From NCBI RefSeq assembly GCF_000721235.1, contig NZ_JOFH01000044.1:1-42173 (forward strand): a DNA stretch of 42,173 nt, in the 5' to 3' direction. The notes below the pieces were generated by a model. The model was given only the letters and a program-made list of their open reading frames with translations, was not told the DNA's origin and ran no database searches. Origin of the DNA: Streptomyces olivaceus (GTDB taxonomy: Bacteria > Actinomycetota > Actinomycetes > Streptomycetales > Streptomycetaceae). This document shows positions 30,366-39,160 of this stretch, one piece after another; positions within the stretch are counted from its first letter, which is position 1; every line of letters begins with the position of its first letter. The position numbers and the translations under genes are program-made.

Positions 30366-30512
30366 GTGTGACGGCCGTTTGTGTACGCGCCCCCGGAGCT
30401 CCGGCCCCGGCGGTCGCGCCCAGCGGATCCCCGCCTTCCGAGTTACGGAAGATCCCCCGAGACGTAGACCGGGGGCACTCGGTGGCCACTCTCAGACCAA
30501 TGAGGAGTACGC

Positions 30513-30800
30513 GTGTCGCTCGACGCCGCAGTGAAGAAGCAGATCGTCACCGAGTTCGGTACCAAGGAGGGCGACACCGGCTCCCCCGAGGTCCAGGTCG
30601 CCCTGCTGTCCCGTCGGATCTCCGACCTGACCGAGCACCTGAAGACCCACAAGCACGACCACCACTCCCGCCGTGGTCTGCTCATCCTGGTCGGCCAGCG
30701 CCGCCGGCTGCTGCAGTACCTCGCCAAGAAGGACATCCAGCGCTTCCGCGCGCTGGTCGAGCGCCTCGGCATCCGCCGCGGTGCGGCGGGCGCCCGCTAG
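30513..30800 (+). CDS. rpsO: 30S ribosomal protein S15
   Basis: Primary 16S rRNA-binding protein of the 30S platform; 95 residues, the usual actinobacterial length. Family sequence throughout: [55 protein letters not shown] 30513 follows GAGGAG with six bases spacing. It is followed by a hairpin terminator and then pnp, the classic rpsO-pnp arrangement. S15 commonly represses its own translation; the long leader is compatible with that but I cannot show it. Confidence 0.98.
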   Translation: MSLDAAVKKQIVTEFGTKEGDTGSPEVQVALLSRRISDLTEHLKTHKHDHHSRRGLLILVGQRRRLLQYLAKKDIQRFRALVERLGIRRGAAGAR

Positions 30801-30809
30801 GACGCCGTG

Positions 30810-30847
30810 AAGGGAGCGGTTCCCATTCGTTCGGGGGCCGCTCCCTT
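30810..30847 (+). terminator. Terminator after rpsO
   Basis: Perfect 10-bp stem AAGGGAGCGG with CCGCTCCCTT (30810-30819, 30838-30847), 18-base loop, nine bases after the rpsO stop. Probably partial, since pnp follows. Confidence 0.75.
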
Positions 30848-30913
30848 TGCTGTACGTGCGCGGTGCTGCCGCCCCTTTGTAGTGTGGTAACAGACACACG
30901 ACGAACGAAACGA

Positions 30914-31017
30914 GGAGAAGCGCGCCTTGCCGCCGCCGGTCCTCGGTAGTGGCCCCCGGGGGCAGAACCCCGGGAGCTTCGATCGAAGACCGGCCCGCAT
31001 ACCTGGAGCGCTTCTCC
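30914..31017 (+). promoter_or_regulatory. pnp: Long nested hairpin in the pnp leader
   Basis: Outer arms GGAGAAGCGC (30914-30923) and GCGCTTCTCC (31008-31017) pair perfectly over 10 bp and enclose inner arms GCCGGTC (30935-30941) and GACCGGC (30988-30994), with smaller stems inside. The position between rpsO and pnp matches the RNase III-cleaved intercistronic stem-loop known for this operon in Streptomyces and E. coli. The pnp start is 65 bases downstream. Confidence 0.6.
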
Positions 31018-31082
31018 GCCACCGTCCCCCCGCCACACGGGCGAGGAGGGGCAAAAGACGACAAGTATCGGAGAAAGCACTA

Positions 31083-33302
31083 GTGGAGAACGAGACCCAC
31101 TACGCCGAGGCCGTCATCGACAACGGCGCCTTCGGCACCCGCACCATCCGCTTCGAGACGGGCCGGCTGGCCAGGCAGGCCGCCGGTTCCGCCGTGGCGT
31201 ACCTGGACGACGACACCATGGTGCTGTCGGCCACCAGCGCCTCCAAGAACCCCAAGGATCAGCTCGACTTCTTCCCCCTCACGGTGGACGTCGAGGAGCG
31301 GATGTACGCCGCCGGCAAGATCCCCGGCAGCTTCTTCCGTCGCGAGGGCCGGCCCTCCGAGGACGCGATCCTCACCTGCCGCCTGATCGACCGCCCGCTG
31401 CGCCCGTCCTTCAAGAAGGGCCTGCGCAACGAGATCCAGGTCGTCGCGACGATCATGGCCCTCAACCCCGACCACCTGTACGACGTCGTGGCGATCAACG
31501 CCGCCTCCGCGTCCACGCAGCTGGCCGGCCTGCCCTTCTCCGGCCCGATCGGCGGCGTCCGCGTCGCGCTGATCCGCGGCCAGTGGGTGGCCTTCCCGAC
31601 GCACACCGAGCTCGAGGACGCCGTCTTCGACATGGTCGTCGCGGGCCGCGCCCTGGAGGACGGCGACGTCGCGATCATGATGGTCGAGGCCGAGGCCACC
31701 GACAAGACCGTCAAGCTCGTCGAGGGCGGCGCCGAGGCGCCCACCGAGGAGGTCGTCGCCGCCGGTCTGGAGGCCGCGAAGCCCTTCATCAAGGTGCTGT
31801 GCCGCGCCCAGGCCGACCTCGCCGCGAAGGCCGCCAAGCCGACCGGCGAGTTCCCGATCTTCCTGGACTACCAGGACGACGTCCTCGAGGCGCTCACCGG
31901 CGCCGTCAAGCCCGAGCTGACCCAGGCGCTCACCATCGCCGGCAAGCAGGACCGCGAGGCCGAGCTGGACCGCGTCAAGGGCCTGGCCGCCGAGAAGCTC
32001 CTGCCGGAGTTCGAGGGCCGCGAGAAGGAGATCTCCGCCGCGTACCGCTCGCTGACCAAGTCCCTGGTCCGTGAGCGCGTCATCAAGGAGAAGAAGCGCA
32101 TCGACGGCCGCGGTGTCACCGACATCCGCACCCTGGCCGCCGAGGTCGAGGCCATCCCGCGCGTGCACGGTTCCGCGCTGTTCGAGCGTGGCGAGACCCA
32201 GATCCTGGGCGTCACCACCCTGAACATGCTCCGCATGGAGCAGCAGCTGGACACCCTCTCCCCGGTGACCCGCAAGCGCTACATGCACAACTACAACTTC
32301 CCGCCGTACTCCGTCGGCGAGACCGGCCGCGTCGGCTCCCCGAAGCGCCGCGAGATCGGCCACGGCGCCCTCGCCGAGCGCGCCATCGTGCCGGTGCTGC
32401 CGACGCGCGAGGAGTTCCCCTACGCGATCCGCCAGGTGTCCGAGGCCCTTGGCTCCAACGGCTCGACGTCCATGGGCTCGGTCTGCGCCTCCACCATGTC
32501 GCTGCTGAACGCCGGTGTGCCGCTGAAGGCCCCCGTCGCCGGTATCGCCATGGGCCTGATCTCCCAGGAGATCAGCGGCGAGACGCACTACGTCGCCCTC
32601 ACCGACATCCTCGGTGCGGAGGACGCCTTCGGCGACATGGACTTCAAGGTCGCCGGCACCAAGGAGTTCGTGACCGCCCTCCAGCTCGACACCAAGCTGG
32701 ACGGCATCCCCGCCTCCGTCCTGGCCGCCGCCCTCAAGCAGGCCCGTGACGCCCGCCTCCACATCCTCGACGTGATGATGGAAGCGATCGACACGCCGGA
32801 CGAGATGTCCCCGAACGCGCCGCGGATCATCACCGTGAAGATCCCGGTCGACAAGATCGGCGAGGTCATCGGCCCCAAGGGCAAGATGATCAACCAGATC
32901 CAGGAGGACACGGGCGCCGACATCACGATCGAGGACGACGGCACCATCTACATCGGTGCCGCCGACGGTCCGGCCGCCGAGGCCGCCCGCGCCACGATCA
33001 ACGGCATCGCCAACCCGACCATGCCCGAGGTCGGCGAGCGCTACCTGGGCACGGTCGTCAAGACGACCACCTTCGGCGCGTTCGTCTCCCTGCTGCCCGG
33101 CAAGGACGGTCTGCTGCACATCTCGCAGATCCGCAAGCTCGCAGGCGGCAAGCGCGTGGAGAACGTCGAGGACGTCCTCGGTGTGGGCCAGAAGGTCCAG
33201 GTCGAGATCGCCGAGATCGACTCCCGCGGCAAGCTCTCCCTGATCCCCGTGATCGAGGGCGAAGAGGGCACCGAAGAGAAGAAGGACGACGCCGACCAGT
33301 GA
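31083..33302 (+). CDS. pnp: Polyribonucleotide nucleotidyltransferase (PNPase)
   Basis: 3'-5' phosphorolytic exoribonuclease and RNA 3'-polymerase. The 739 residues have the standard order: first RNase PH domain (residues 1-140), alpha-helical linker (RRIDG-like region [13 protein letters not shown] marks the second PH domain), second RNase PH domain with the conserved [13 protein letters not shown] and [11 protein letters not shown], then a KH domain ([15 protein letters not shown], near residue 597) and an S1 domain ([20 protein letters not shown]). The frame is open from 30927, but GTG 31083 gives the usual [14 protein letters not shown] start with CGGAGAAAG before it. The stop overlaps the M16 peptidase GTG by four bases. 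Confidence 0.97.
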   Translation: MENETHYAEAVIDNGAFGTRTIRFETGRLARQAAGSAVAYLDDDTMVLSATSASKNPKDQLDFFPLTVDVEERMYAAGKIPGSFFRREGRPSEDAILTCRLIDRPLRPSFKKGLRNEIQVVATIMALNPDHLYDVVAINAASASTQLAGLPFSGPIGGVRVALIRGQWVAFPTHTELEDAVFDMVVAGRALEDGDVAIMMVEAEATDKTVKLVEGGAEAPTEEVVAAGLEAAKPFIKVLCRAQADLAAKAAKPTGEFPIFLDYQDDVLEALTGAVKPELTQALTIAGKQDREAELDRVKGLAAEKLLPEFEGREKEISAAYRSLTKSLVRERVIKEKKRIDGRGVTDIRTLAAEVEAIPRVHGSALFERGETQILGVTTLNMLRMEQQLDTLSPVTRKRYMHNYNFPPYSVGETGRVGSPKRREIGHGALAERAIVPVLPTREEFPYAIRQVSEALGSNGSTSMGSVCASTMSLLNAGVPLKAPVAGIAMGLISQEISGETHYVALTDILGAEDAFGDMDFKVAGTKEFVTALQLDTKLDGIPASVLAAALKQARDARLHILDVMMEAIDTPDEMSPNAPRIITVKIPVDKIGEVIGPKGKMINQIQEDTGADITIEDDGTIYIGAADGPAAEAARATINGIANPTMPEVGERYLGTVVKTTTFGAFVSLLPGKDGLLHISQIRKLAGGKRVENVEDVLGVGQKVQVEIAEIDSRGKLSLIPVIEGEEGTEEKKDDADQ

Positions 33303-34678
33303 CGTCCCGTAGCGCCAGGACGACGGCCCGCACCTCCTCGGAGGCGCGGGCCGTCGCCCGTACCCAAACCCTCATCCAGGGCGAGCACGGCATCGGCACG
33401 GTCCGCAAGACCACTCTCCCCGGCGGCCTGCGCATCGTCACCGAGACCCTGCCCTCGGTCCGCTCGGCGACCTTCGGCATCTGGGCCCACGTCGGCTCCC
33501 GCGACGAGACCCCGGCCCTCAACGGCGCCACCCACTACCTGGAGCACCTGCTCTTCAAGGGCACCCGCAAGCGCAGCGCCCTGGACATCTCCGCCGCGAT
33601 CGACGCGGTCGGCGGCGAGATGAACGCGTTCACGGCGAAGGAGTACACGTGCTACTACGCGCGCGTGCTCGACACCGACCTGCCGCTCGCCATCGACGTC
33701 GTCTGCGACATGCTGACCGGCTCGCTGATCCAGGAGGAGGACGTCGACGTCGAACGCGGCGCCATCCTCGAAGAGATCGCCATGACCGAGGACGACGCGG
33801 GCGACTGCGTCCACGACCTGTTCGCCCACACCATGTTCGGCGACAACGCGCTGGGCCGCCCGGTCCTCGGCACCGTCGACACGGTCAACGCCCTCACCGC
33901 CGACCGCATCCGCCGCTTCTACCGGAAGCACTACGACCCCACCCACCTGGTGGTCGCCGCGGCCGGCAACGTCGACCACCACAAGGTCGTACGGCAGGTC
34001 CGCGCCGCCTTCGAGAAGGCCGGCGCCTTCCGGGAGCCCGTGGCCGCGCCCCTCGCCCCGCGCGACGGCCGCCGTACCGTCCGCGCCGCCGGCCGCGTCG
34101 AGCTGATCGGCCGCAAGACCGAGCAGGCCCACGTCATCCTCGGCATGCCGGGCCTCGCCCGCACCGACGAGCGCCGCTGGGCGCTGGGCGTCCTGAACAC
34201 CGCCCTCGGCGGCGGCATGTCCTCCCGCCTGTTCCAGGAGGTCCGCGAGAAGCGCGGCCTCGCCTACAGCGTGTACTCGTACACCTCCGGCTTCGCCGAC
34301 TGCGGGCTCTTCGGCGTGTACGCGGGCTGCCGGCCCGCCCAGGTGCACGACGTGCTGAAGATCTGCCGCGACGAGCTGGACCACGTCGCCGAGCACGGGC
34401 TGACCGACGACGAGATCGGCCGCGCGGTCGGCCAGCTCCAGGGCTCCACGGTCCTCGGCCTGGAGGACACGGGCGCGCTGATGAACCGTATCGGCAAGAG
34501 CGAACTGTGCTGGGGCGAGCAGATGTCCGTCGACGACATGCTGGCCCGGATAGCCTCGGTCACGCCGGACGACGTCCGCGCCGTCGCCCGCGACGTCCTG
34601 GGCCGCCGACCGTCCCTGTCGGTCATCGGCCCGCTGAAGGACAAGCAGGCGTCCCGGCTGCACGACGCCGTCGCCTGA
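33299..34678 (+). CDS. M16 family zinc peptidase
   Basis: Predicted insulinase/processing-peptidase-type metalloprotease, 459 residues, cytoplasmic (no signal peptide). The inverted zinc motif HxxEH is H79-Y-L-E-H83, with the third ligand at E159, 76 residues on, as in active members. The C-terminal half has the R/Y-containing [12 protein letters not shown] substrate-binding region. GTG 33299 overlaps the pnp stop as GTGA, so translation is coupled; the first 25 residues (Arg/Ser/Thr-rich) are poorly conserved-looking, and a later start is possible. Position after pnp is conserved in Gram-positive bacteria. Natural substrate unknown. Confidence 0.93.
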   Translation: MTSRSARTTARTSSEARAVARTQTLIQGEHGIGTVRKTTLPGGLRIVTETLPSVRSATFGIWAHVGSRDETPALNGATHYLEHLLFKGTRKRSALDISAAIDAVGGEMNAFTAKEYTCYYARVLDTDLPLAIDVVCDMLTGSLIQEEDVDVERGAILEEIAMTEDDAGDCVHDLFAHTMFGDNALGRPVLGTVDTVNALTADRIRRFYRKHYDPTHLVVAAAGNVDHHKVVRQVRAAFEKAGAFREPVAAPLAPRDGRRTVRAAGRVELIGRKTEQAHVILGMPGLARTDERRWALGVLNTALGGGMSSRLFQEVREKRGLAYSVYSYTSGFADCGLFGVYAGCRPAQVHDVLKICRDELDHVAEHGLTDDEIGRAVGQLQGSTVLGLEDTGALMNRIGKSELCWGEQMSVDDMLARIASVTPDDVRAVARDVLGRRPSLSVIGPLKDKQASRLHDAVA

Positions 34679-35479
<801 letters not shown>

Positions 35480-35564
35480 GAACCGGTCCGAGACTCGAAC
35501 CGAGCCCCGGACCAAGCCCCGGACCGAAACCTCGACCGAGAACCGAACCGAGCCCCTGATCCTC

Positions 35565-36020
35565 ATGCGCGCCAAGATCACCTATCTCGTCACGGCCGCC
35601 GTCCTGGTCTTCTACTTCGTCCTGGTCGGCAGCCGGGGCGTGCTGCTCATCGAGGCCGGCACCCTCCTCACCGTCACCTTCGGCGTGGCGGTGCTGGTCC
35701 TGCCGGTGATCGGACTGTGGTTCCTCTGGAAGAACACCCAGTTCGTCCGCAGGGCCAACCAGCTCGCCGCCGAACTCGACGCCGAGGGCGGGCTGCCCGT
35801 CGACGAGCTGAAGCGCACCCCCAGCGGTCGCGTCGACCGGGAGTCGGCCGACGAGGTCTTCGCCCTGCGCAGGGCCGAGACCGAGGACGCCCCCGGCGAC
35901 TGGCGCAGCTGGTTCCGCCTCGCCGTCGCGTACCACGACGCGCGCGACACCCCGCGCGCCCGCAAGGCGATGCAGCGCGCGATCGCCCTGCACGACGGCA
36001 AGCCGGCCCAGACGGCCTGA
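35565..36020 (+). CDS. Small membrane protein with TPR-like C-terminus
   Basis: A 151-residue protein, function unknown. Two hydrophobic segments near the N-terminus (YLVTAAVLVFYFVLVG and TLLTVTFGVAVLVLPVIGLW) anchor it; the C-terminal cytoplasmic part is helical and Arg/Ala-rich, with WFRLAVAYHDARDTPRARKA resembling a single TPR-like hairpin. ATG 35565 has no clear ribosome-binding site. The 85-base upstream gap contains two CGAACCGAGCCCC copies and related A-C-C-G-A-G words. It ends at a strong bidirectional terminator. Confidence 0.8.
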   Translation: MRAKITYLVTAAVLVFYFVLVGSRGVLLIEAGTLLTVTFGVAVLVLPVIGLWFLWKNTQFVRRANQLAAELDAEGGLPVDELKRTPSGRVDRESADEVFALRRAETEDAPGDWRSWFRLAVAYHDARDTPRARKAMQRAIALHDGKPAQTA

Positions 36021-36059
36021 GCAGGGGAGGCCGGGGAGCGGGGAGCAGGGGGAACAGGA

Positions 36060-36129
36060 CCCGCAGCCCGAGACGCCGGGGCCCGGACCGCACTGCTGCG
36101 GTCCGGGCCCCGGCGTCTCGGGCTGCGGG
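36060..36129. terminator. Bidirectional terminator, 33-bp perfect stem
   Basis: 36060-36092 is perfectly complementary to 36097-36129 with a CTGC loop. It lies between convergent genes (stops at 36020 and 36152) and would end transcripts from both sides. Confidence 0.85.
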
Positions 36130-36151
36130 CGTCCGAGCAGACCGTCGGCGC

Positions 36152-36706
36152 TCAGCGCCCCCGGTACTCGTCGGCCCACGCCTCCACGGCGTCCGCGGCG
36201 CGGTCGAAGGCACCGTCGCGCGCGAGGAAGTCCGAGTTGTGGGAGGTCAGCAGCGCGGGCATCGACTCCGCGGACCGGCCCTGCCGGACGAGCAGCAGTG
36301 CCTGCCCCTGCACCGTGCGCGGCAGCCCCAGCCACCGCACCGGCTGCTGCACGGTGCGCACGCTGGCCACCTCCCGCCATGCCAGCGTGCGGGTGGTGAA
36401 GAAGCTCACGTGACGCACTCCGTGCGCGCTCACCCACGCCCCCATGCGCAGCAGCCGCAGGGCGCAGGCGATGACGACGACCGCGAGGGCGAAGACCACT
36501 CCGGCGGAGGACGGCGAGCCCGCCGCCACGATGATGACCGCGGCGAACAGCACGAACGACGCCAGCAGCAGCATCAGTGCCGCCGCCCCCACGCGCCAGG
36601 GCCCCGGCCGGTAGGGCCGGCGCCACTGGTCACGGTCGTCGTAGGGCAGCGCGACGTCGTCGGCCGCGTCGAAGGCGCGGTCGGCCGTCAGGAAGGGCAG
36701 GGGCAC
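36152..36706 (-). CDS. Membrane protein with PH-like domain
   Basis: A 184-residue protein of unknown function. After about 37 polar residues come two adjacent hydrophobic segments (VGAAALMLLLASFVLFAAVI and GVVFALAVVVIACALRLL), then a soluble C-terminal domain (WVSAHGVRHVSFFTTRTLAW, REVASVRTV, ALLLVRQG) that resembles the small bacterial PH-like domains of membrane proteins. The start is GTG 36706, with GAGGA six bases before it. Convergent with the gene at 35565. The domain call is tentative. Confidence 0.75.
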   Translation of the reverse strand: MPLPFLTADRAFDAADDVALPYDDRDQWRRPYRPGPWRVGAAALMLLLASFVLFAAVIIVAAGSPSSAGVVFALAVVVIACALRLLRMGAWVSAHGVRHVSFFTTRTLAWREVASVRTVQQPVRWLGLPRTVQGQALLLVRQGRSAESMPALLTSHNSDFLARDGAFDRAADAVEAWADEYRGR

Positions 36707-36823
36707 GGCTGGTCCTCACTCGTTCCACGGTGTGCTGTGCCCGGTGAGGCTACCGACCTGTGTCTCCGGTCACCACTCGCGGGGTCCGTACGGAGGCCGG
36801 GCCGTCCGTCCCTGCGCCGTGTC

Positions 36824-37063
36824 TCAGCGTCGCTCGGACGCCTGGGACGGCTGCTTGTCCGGAGTGGGCTGGTCGGCCGACAGGGAGGGCATCCCGATCA
36901 ACAGGGAGCCCGCGATACCGGCGACGACGGTCAGACCGAGCAGCCAGCGCCCGGCCAGCTGGCCGAAGGACGCCCGCTCGCGGGGTGGGGGAGTGACATT
37001 GCTGCGGAACCTGTCGGCTTCGGCGACGAAGGCGAACGGCACGGGTTCACGCCGGCGGATCAT
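36824..37063 (-). CDS. Small single-span membrane protein
   Basis: A 79-residue protein, not recognised. A basic N-terminus (MIRRREPVPFAFVAEADRFR) precedes a Pro/Arg-rich stretch, one membrane segment (WLLGLTVVAGIAGSLLIGM) and a short polar Pro/Gln/Ser tail, suggesting an N-in single-pass protein. ATG 37063 is chosen because AAGGAG lies ten bases before it; the frame also offers ATG 37108, which lacks a ribosome-binding site. It is divergent from thyX, with a 224-base spacer between them. Confidence 0.65.
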   Translation of the reverse strand: MIRRREPVPFAFVAEADRFRSNVTPPPRERASFGQLAGRWLLGLTVVAGIAGSLLIGMPSLSADQPTPDKQPSQASERR

Positions 37064-37205
37064 GGAGCTGTGTCTCCTTCCGGGGACTGAGTGAATCGCT
37101 GTACTCATACAGACGAACGAACGCCCCTCCAGGTGCCCTGTTTCACCGACTTGATTACGGCACGGCACCGAACGCCCCATTCGGCAAGCACCGCGACGGC
37201 GGGTC

Positions 37206-37268
37206 GTAGAGTGGCCACGCCAAGCGCTGAGACCCATTGAGACCCACTGAGACCCCACTGAGATTGAC
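37206..37268 (+). promoter_or_regulatory. thyX: thyX upstream region: -10-like hexamer and 10-nt tandem repeats
   Basis: TAGAGT at 37206-37211 could be a -10; no good -35 is seen. TGAGACCCAT (37228-37237), TGAGACCCAC (37238-37247) and TGAGACCCCAC (37248-37258) form a short tandem array just before the ribosome-binding site GGGAAGG (37270-37276). Confidence 0.35.
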
Positions 37269-37287
37269 CGGGAAGGCCCTGCACACC

Positions 37288-38937
37288 GTGACCGACACCC
37301 CCGCCGACGACTCCAAGATCGAACTGCGCAGCGACGTCACCGTCGAGCTGGTCAAGAGCAGCGCGACCGACTCCGACGTGCTGTTCGCCGCCCGTGTCTC
37401 CACCGCCGGGGAGCAGTCCCTCGACGAGCTGAAGAAGGACCCGGAGCGCTCGAAGGGCCTGATCAACTACCTGATGCGGGACCGGCACGGCAGCCCGTTC
37501 GAGCACAACTCGATGACCTTCTTCATCAGCGCCCCGATCTTCGTCTTCCGCGAGTTCATGCGACACCGCGTGGGCTGGTGCCTCGCCGGCGACACCGAGA
37601 TCACGCTGGAGAGCGAATCCGGCAACCTCCGCCGACGCACCATCGCCGAGCTGTACAAGCTCTGGCACACAGGCGTCGAGGACCGGCTGCCGCACTCCGC
37701 GGGCGGAGTGACCTGGCACAGCCGGGCCGGCAAGTGGATGGCACAGGTCCGGCGCGGCGAGAGCAACCACTACCTGGGGCTGTACGAGAACCGCGAGGCG
37801 GCCGAGTCCGCCGTGGCGGAGTTCCGCGAGCTGCACCCGAGCACGCGACTGCGCAGGCTCGAGTCGGTGCGGCGCAACCACGTCCGCTGCTACGACGAGG
37901 AGACGATGCTCGCCCAGCGGGCCAGGATCGTCGACGTGATCCAGTCCGGAACCAAGGGCCTGATCAGGATCACCACGGCTGCCGGGAAGACGCTCCGCTG
38001 CACTGTGGACCACGCCGTGTTCACTCCCGAGGGATGGCGCAAGGCGGGGGAGCTCGCCGTCGGCGACGCGGTCATGGCCGCCGGCACCGGTCCGCGGCCG
38101 TCGGAGGCTCTTGTTCCGCCCAGTCTGCGGCGAGGCATCGGAGTGTGGACCGCCATGCGGCGGCAGGAACTGATCAAGGAGGTCGACACCTGCCACCTCT
38201 GCGGACACGACTTCCCCCGCGACGAGCTCGCCCTGGACCACGTCGTTCCCGTGGCACGCGACCTGGCTCAGGCTCTCGATGCGAAGAACCTCGCTCCCGC
38301 CTGCGAACCCTGCCACGCGGTCAAGAGCGCGGAGGAACAGGCGCTGGCACGGCGCGGCGGCAAGATCGCGAAGGCGGTTCCCGACCGGATCGTCGGAATC
38401 GAGGACGCCGGGGAGGAGATGACCTACGACCTTTCCGTCGAGGGCCCGTGGCACAACTTCCTCGCCAACGGCATCGTCGTGCACAACTCCTACAACGAGG
38501 AGTCCGGCCGCTACCGCGAGCTCCAGCCGGTCTTCTACACGCCGGACGAGTCCCGCAAGCTCGTCCAGCAGGGCCGTCCCGGCAAGTACGTCTTCGTCGA
38601 GGGCACCGCCGAGCAGCAAGAACTGGTGAGCCGGTCCATGGAGGAGTCCTACGTCGAGGCCTACCGGACGTACCAGGAGATGCTCGCCGCCGGTGTAGCC
38701 CGGGAGGTGGCCCGCGCGGTGCTTCCTGTCGGCCTGTACTCCTCGATGTACGCCACCTGCAACGCCCGCTCGCTGATGCACTTCCTGGGCCTGCGCACCC
38801 AGCACGAGCTGGCGAAGGTCCCCTCCTTCCCGCAGCGGGAGATCGAGATGGTCGGCGAGAAGATGGAGGCGGAGTGGGCCCGGCTCATGCCGCTCACGTA
38901 CGCGGCCTTCAACACCAACGGACGCGTCGCGCCGTAA
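37288..38937 (+). CDS. thyX: Flavin-dependent thymidylate synthase ThyX precursor, interrupted by an intein
   Basis: Makes dTMP from dUMP using methylenetetrahydrofolate, FAD and NADPH. The precursor is 549 residues; removing the 303-residue intein (residues 98-400) leaves 246 residues, a normal ThyX length. The signature R-H-R-x7-S is split: R-H-R-V-G-W (92-97) precedes the intein and S-Y-N-E-E-S-G-R follows it, so activity depends on splicing. Other ThyX features are intact: SPFEHNSMTFFISAPIFVFR before the split, and ARAVLPVGLYSSMYATCNAR and FLGLRTQHELA after it. GTG 37288 is used because GGGAAGG precedes it and homologues begin TDTPADDSK; the frame is open from 37237. The single long frame shows no stop or frameshift, so the intein is likely functional. 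Confidence 0.95.
   Translation: MTDTPADDSKIELRSDVTVELVKSSATDSDVLFAARVSTAGEQSLDELKKDPERSKGLINYLMRDRHGSPFEHNSMTFFISAPIFVFREFMRHRVGWCLAGDTEITLESESGNLRRRTIAELYKLWHTGVEDRLPHSAGGVTWHSRAGKWMAQVRRGESNHYLGLYENREAAESAVAEFRELHPSTRLRRLESVRRNHVRCYDEETMLAQRARIVDVIQSGTKGLIRITTAAGKTLRCTVDHAVFTPEGWRKAGELAVGDAVMAAGTGPRPSEALVPPSLRRGIGVWTAMRRQELIKEVDTCHLCGHDFPRDELALDHVVPVARDLAQALDAKNLAPACEPCHAVKSAEEQALARRGGKIAKAVPDRIVGIEDAGEEMTYDLSVEGPWHNFLANGIVVHNSYNEESGRYRELQPVFYTPDESRKLVQQGRPGKYVFVEGTAEQQELVSRSMEESYVEAYRTYQEMLAAGVAREVARAVLPVGLYSSMYATCNARSLMHFLGLRTQHELAKVPSFPQREIEMVGEKMEAEWARLMPLTYAAFNTNGRVAP
37702..37842 (+). other. AP2-like DNA-binding domain in the ThyX intein
   Basis: Intein residues 42-88. The order W-H-S-R-A-G-K-W-M-A-Q-V, basic/polar turn, Y-L-G-L-Y, then an alanine-rich amphipathic helix E-N-R-E-A-A-E-S-A-V-A-E-F is that of three AP2 beta strands plus helix. 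In AP2-HNH homing nucleases this domain recognises DNA. Here it is about 115 residues away from the HNH motif. Confidence 0.75.
38185..38340 (+). other. HNH endonuclease domain in the ThyX intein
   Basis: Intein residues 203-254. Cys205-H-L-Cys208 and Cys242-E-P-Cys245 probably bind a structural zinc; D220-H221, the N in K-N-L (237) and H246 fit the H, N and H of the motif. All key residues are kept, so cleavage activity is plausible. Confidence 0.85.
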
Positions 38938-39008
38938 TACTCCCGGTGCGCCGCGTCGCTGCCCATACCGGGCACACATGTGCGGATCAGCCATGCGAAG
39001 CGTCCGTA

Positions 39009-39038
39009 TTGCGGCGTTTGCGTAAGTTCATCTAGCCT
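39009..39038 (+). promoter_or_regulatory. dapA: Probable dapA promoter
   Basis: TTGCGG (39009-39014) and TAGCCT (39033-39038) are 18 bases apart. Transcription would begin near 39045, leaving about 115 bases of leader before dapA. Confidence 0.5.
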
Positions 39039-39049
39039 GATCAACGGGA

Positions 39050-39087
39050 CCCGGCACTGCTTGAACCCCCGAGCAGGCAGTGCCGGG
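39050..39087 (+). terminator. Hairpin between thyX and dapA
   Basis: Perfect 11-bp stem (39050-39060 with 39077-39087), 16-base loop. It is 113 bases after thyX and just downstream of the likely dapA promoter, so it could end the thyX transcript or form the 5' end of the dapA mRNA. Confidence 0.5.
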
Positions 39088-39160
39088 CTCCGCAATCGTT
39101 CCGGCCTGCCGCCTCCCCCGAGGGCAGACCCCGCCCTGAGCAACGAGTAGCGTGTAACCC

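Larger units (their letters stand above)
37579..38487 (+). mobile_element. ThyX intein with AP2-like and HNH domains
   Basis: Self-splicing protein element of 303 residues encoded in frame. The N-terminal block A is C1-L-A-G-D-T-E-I-T-L. Block B is GKTLRCTVDHAVFT with T142-V-D-H145. The C-terminal blocks F and G read EMTYDLSVEG, WHNFLANGIVVHN, ending His302-Asn303 with Ser as the +1 extein residue, so all standard splicing residues are present. Residues about 42-88 (GGVTWHSRAGKWMAQVRRGE, then NHYLGLYENREAAESAV) match the AP2/ERF DNA-binding pattern. Residues about 203-254 match an HNH nuclease: CHLC, LDHVVPVA, KNLAPACEPCH. The nuclease sits in the usual place between blocks B and F; the AP2-like domain is inserted separately between blocks A and B. 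I infer a homing intein inserted at the conserved thyX motif. Confidence 0.92.

Noticed and set aside
30927..31082. N-terminal extension of PNPase
   Set aside because: The segment is the structured pnp leader; homologues start at the residues encoded from 31083.
31080..33119. 679-codon minus-strand frame opposite pnp
   Set aside because: Antisense shadow of a secure gene; composition is that of reversed GC-rich codons.
37465..38500. Group I or II intron in thyX
   Set aside because: The insert is an uninterrupted coding frame with intein protein motifs, so splicing is at the protein level.
37288..38937. thyX read as a fusion or an insertion by an IS element
   Set aside because: The insert keeps frame, carries all splicing motifs and ends in His-Asn before Ser; no transposase or terminal repeats exist.
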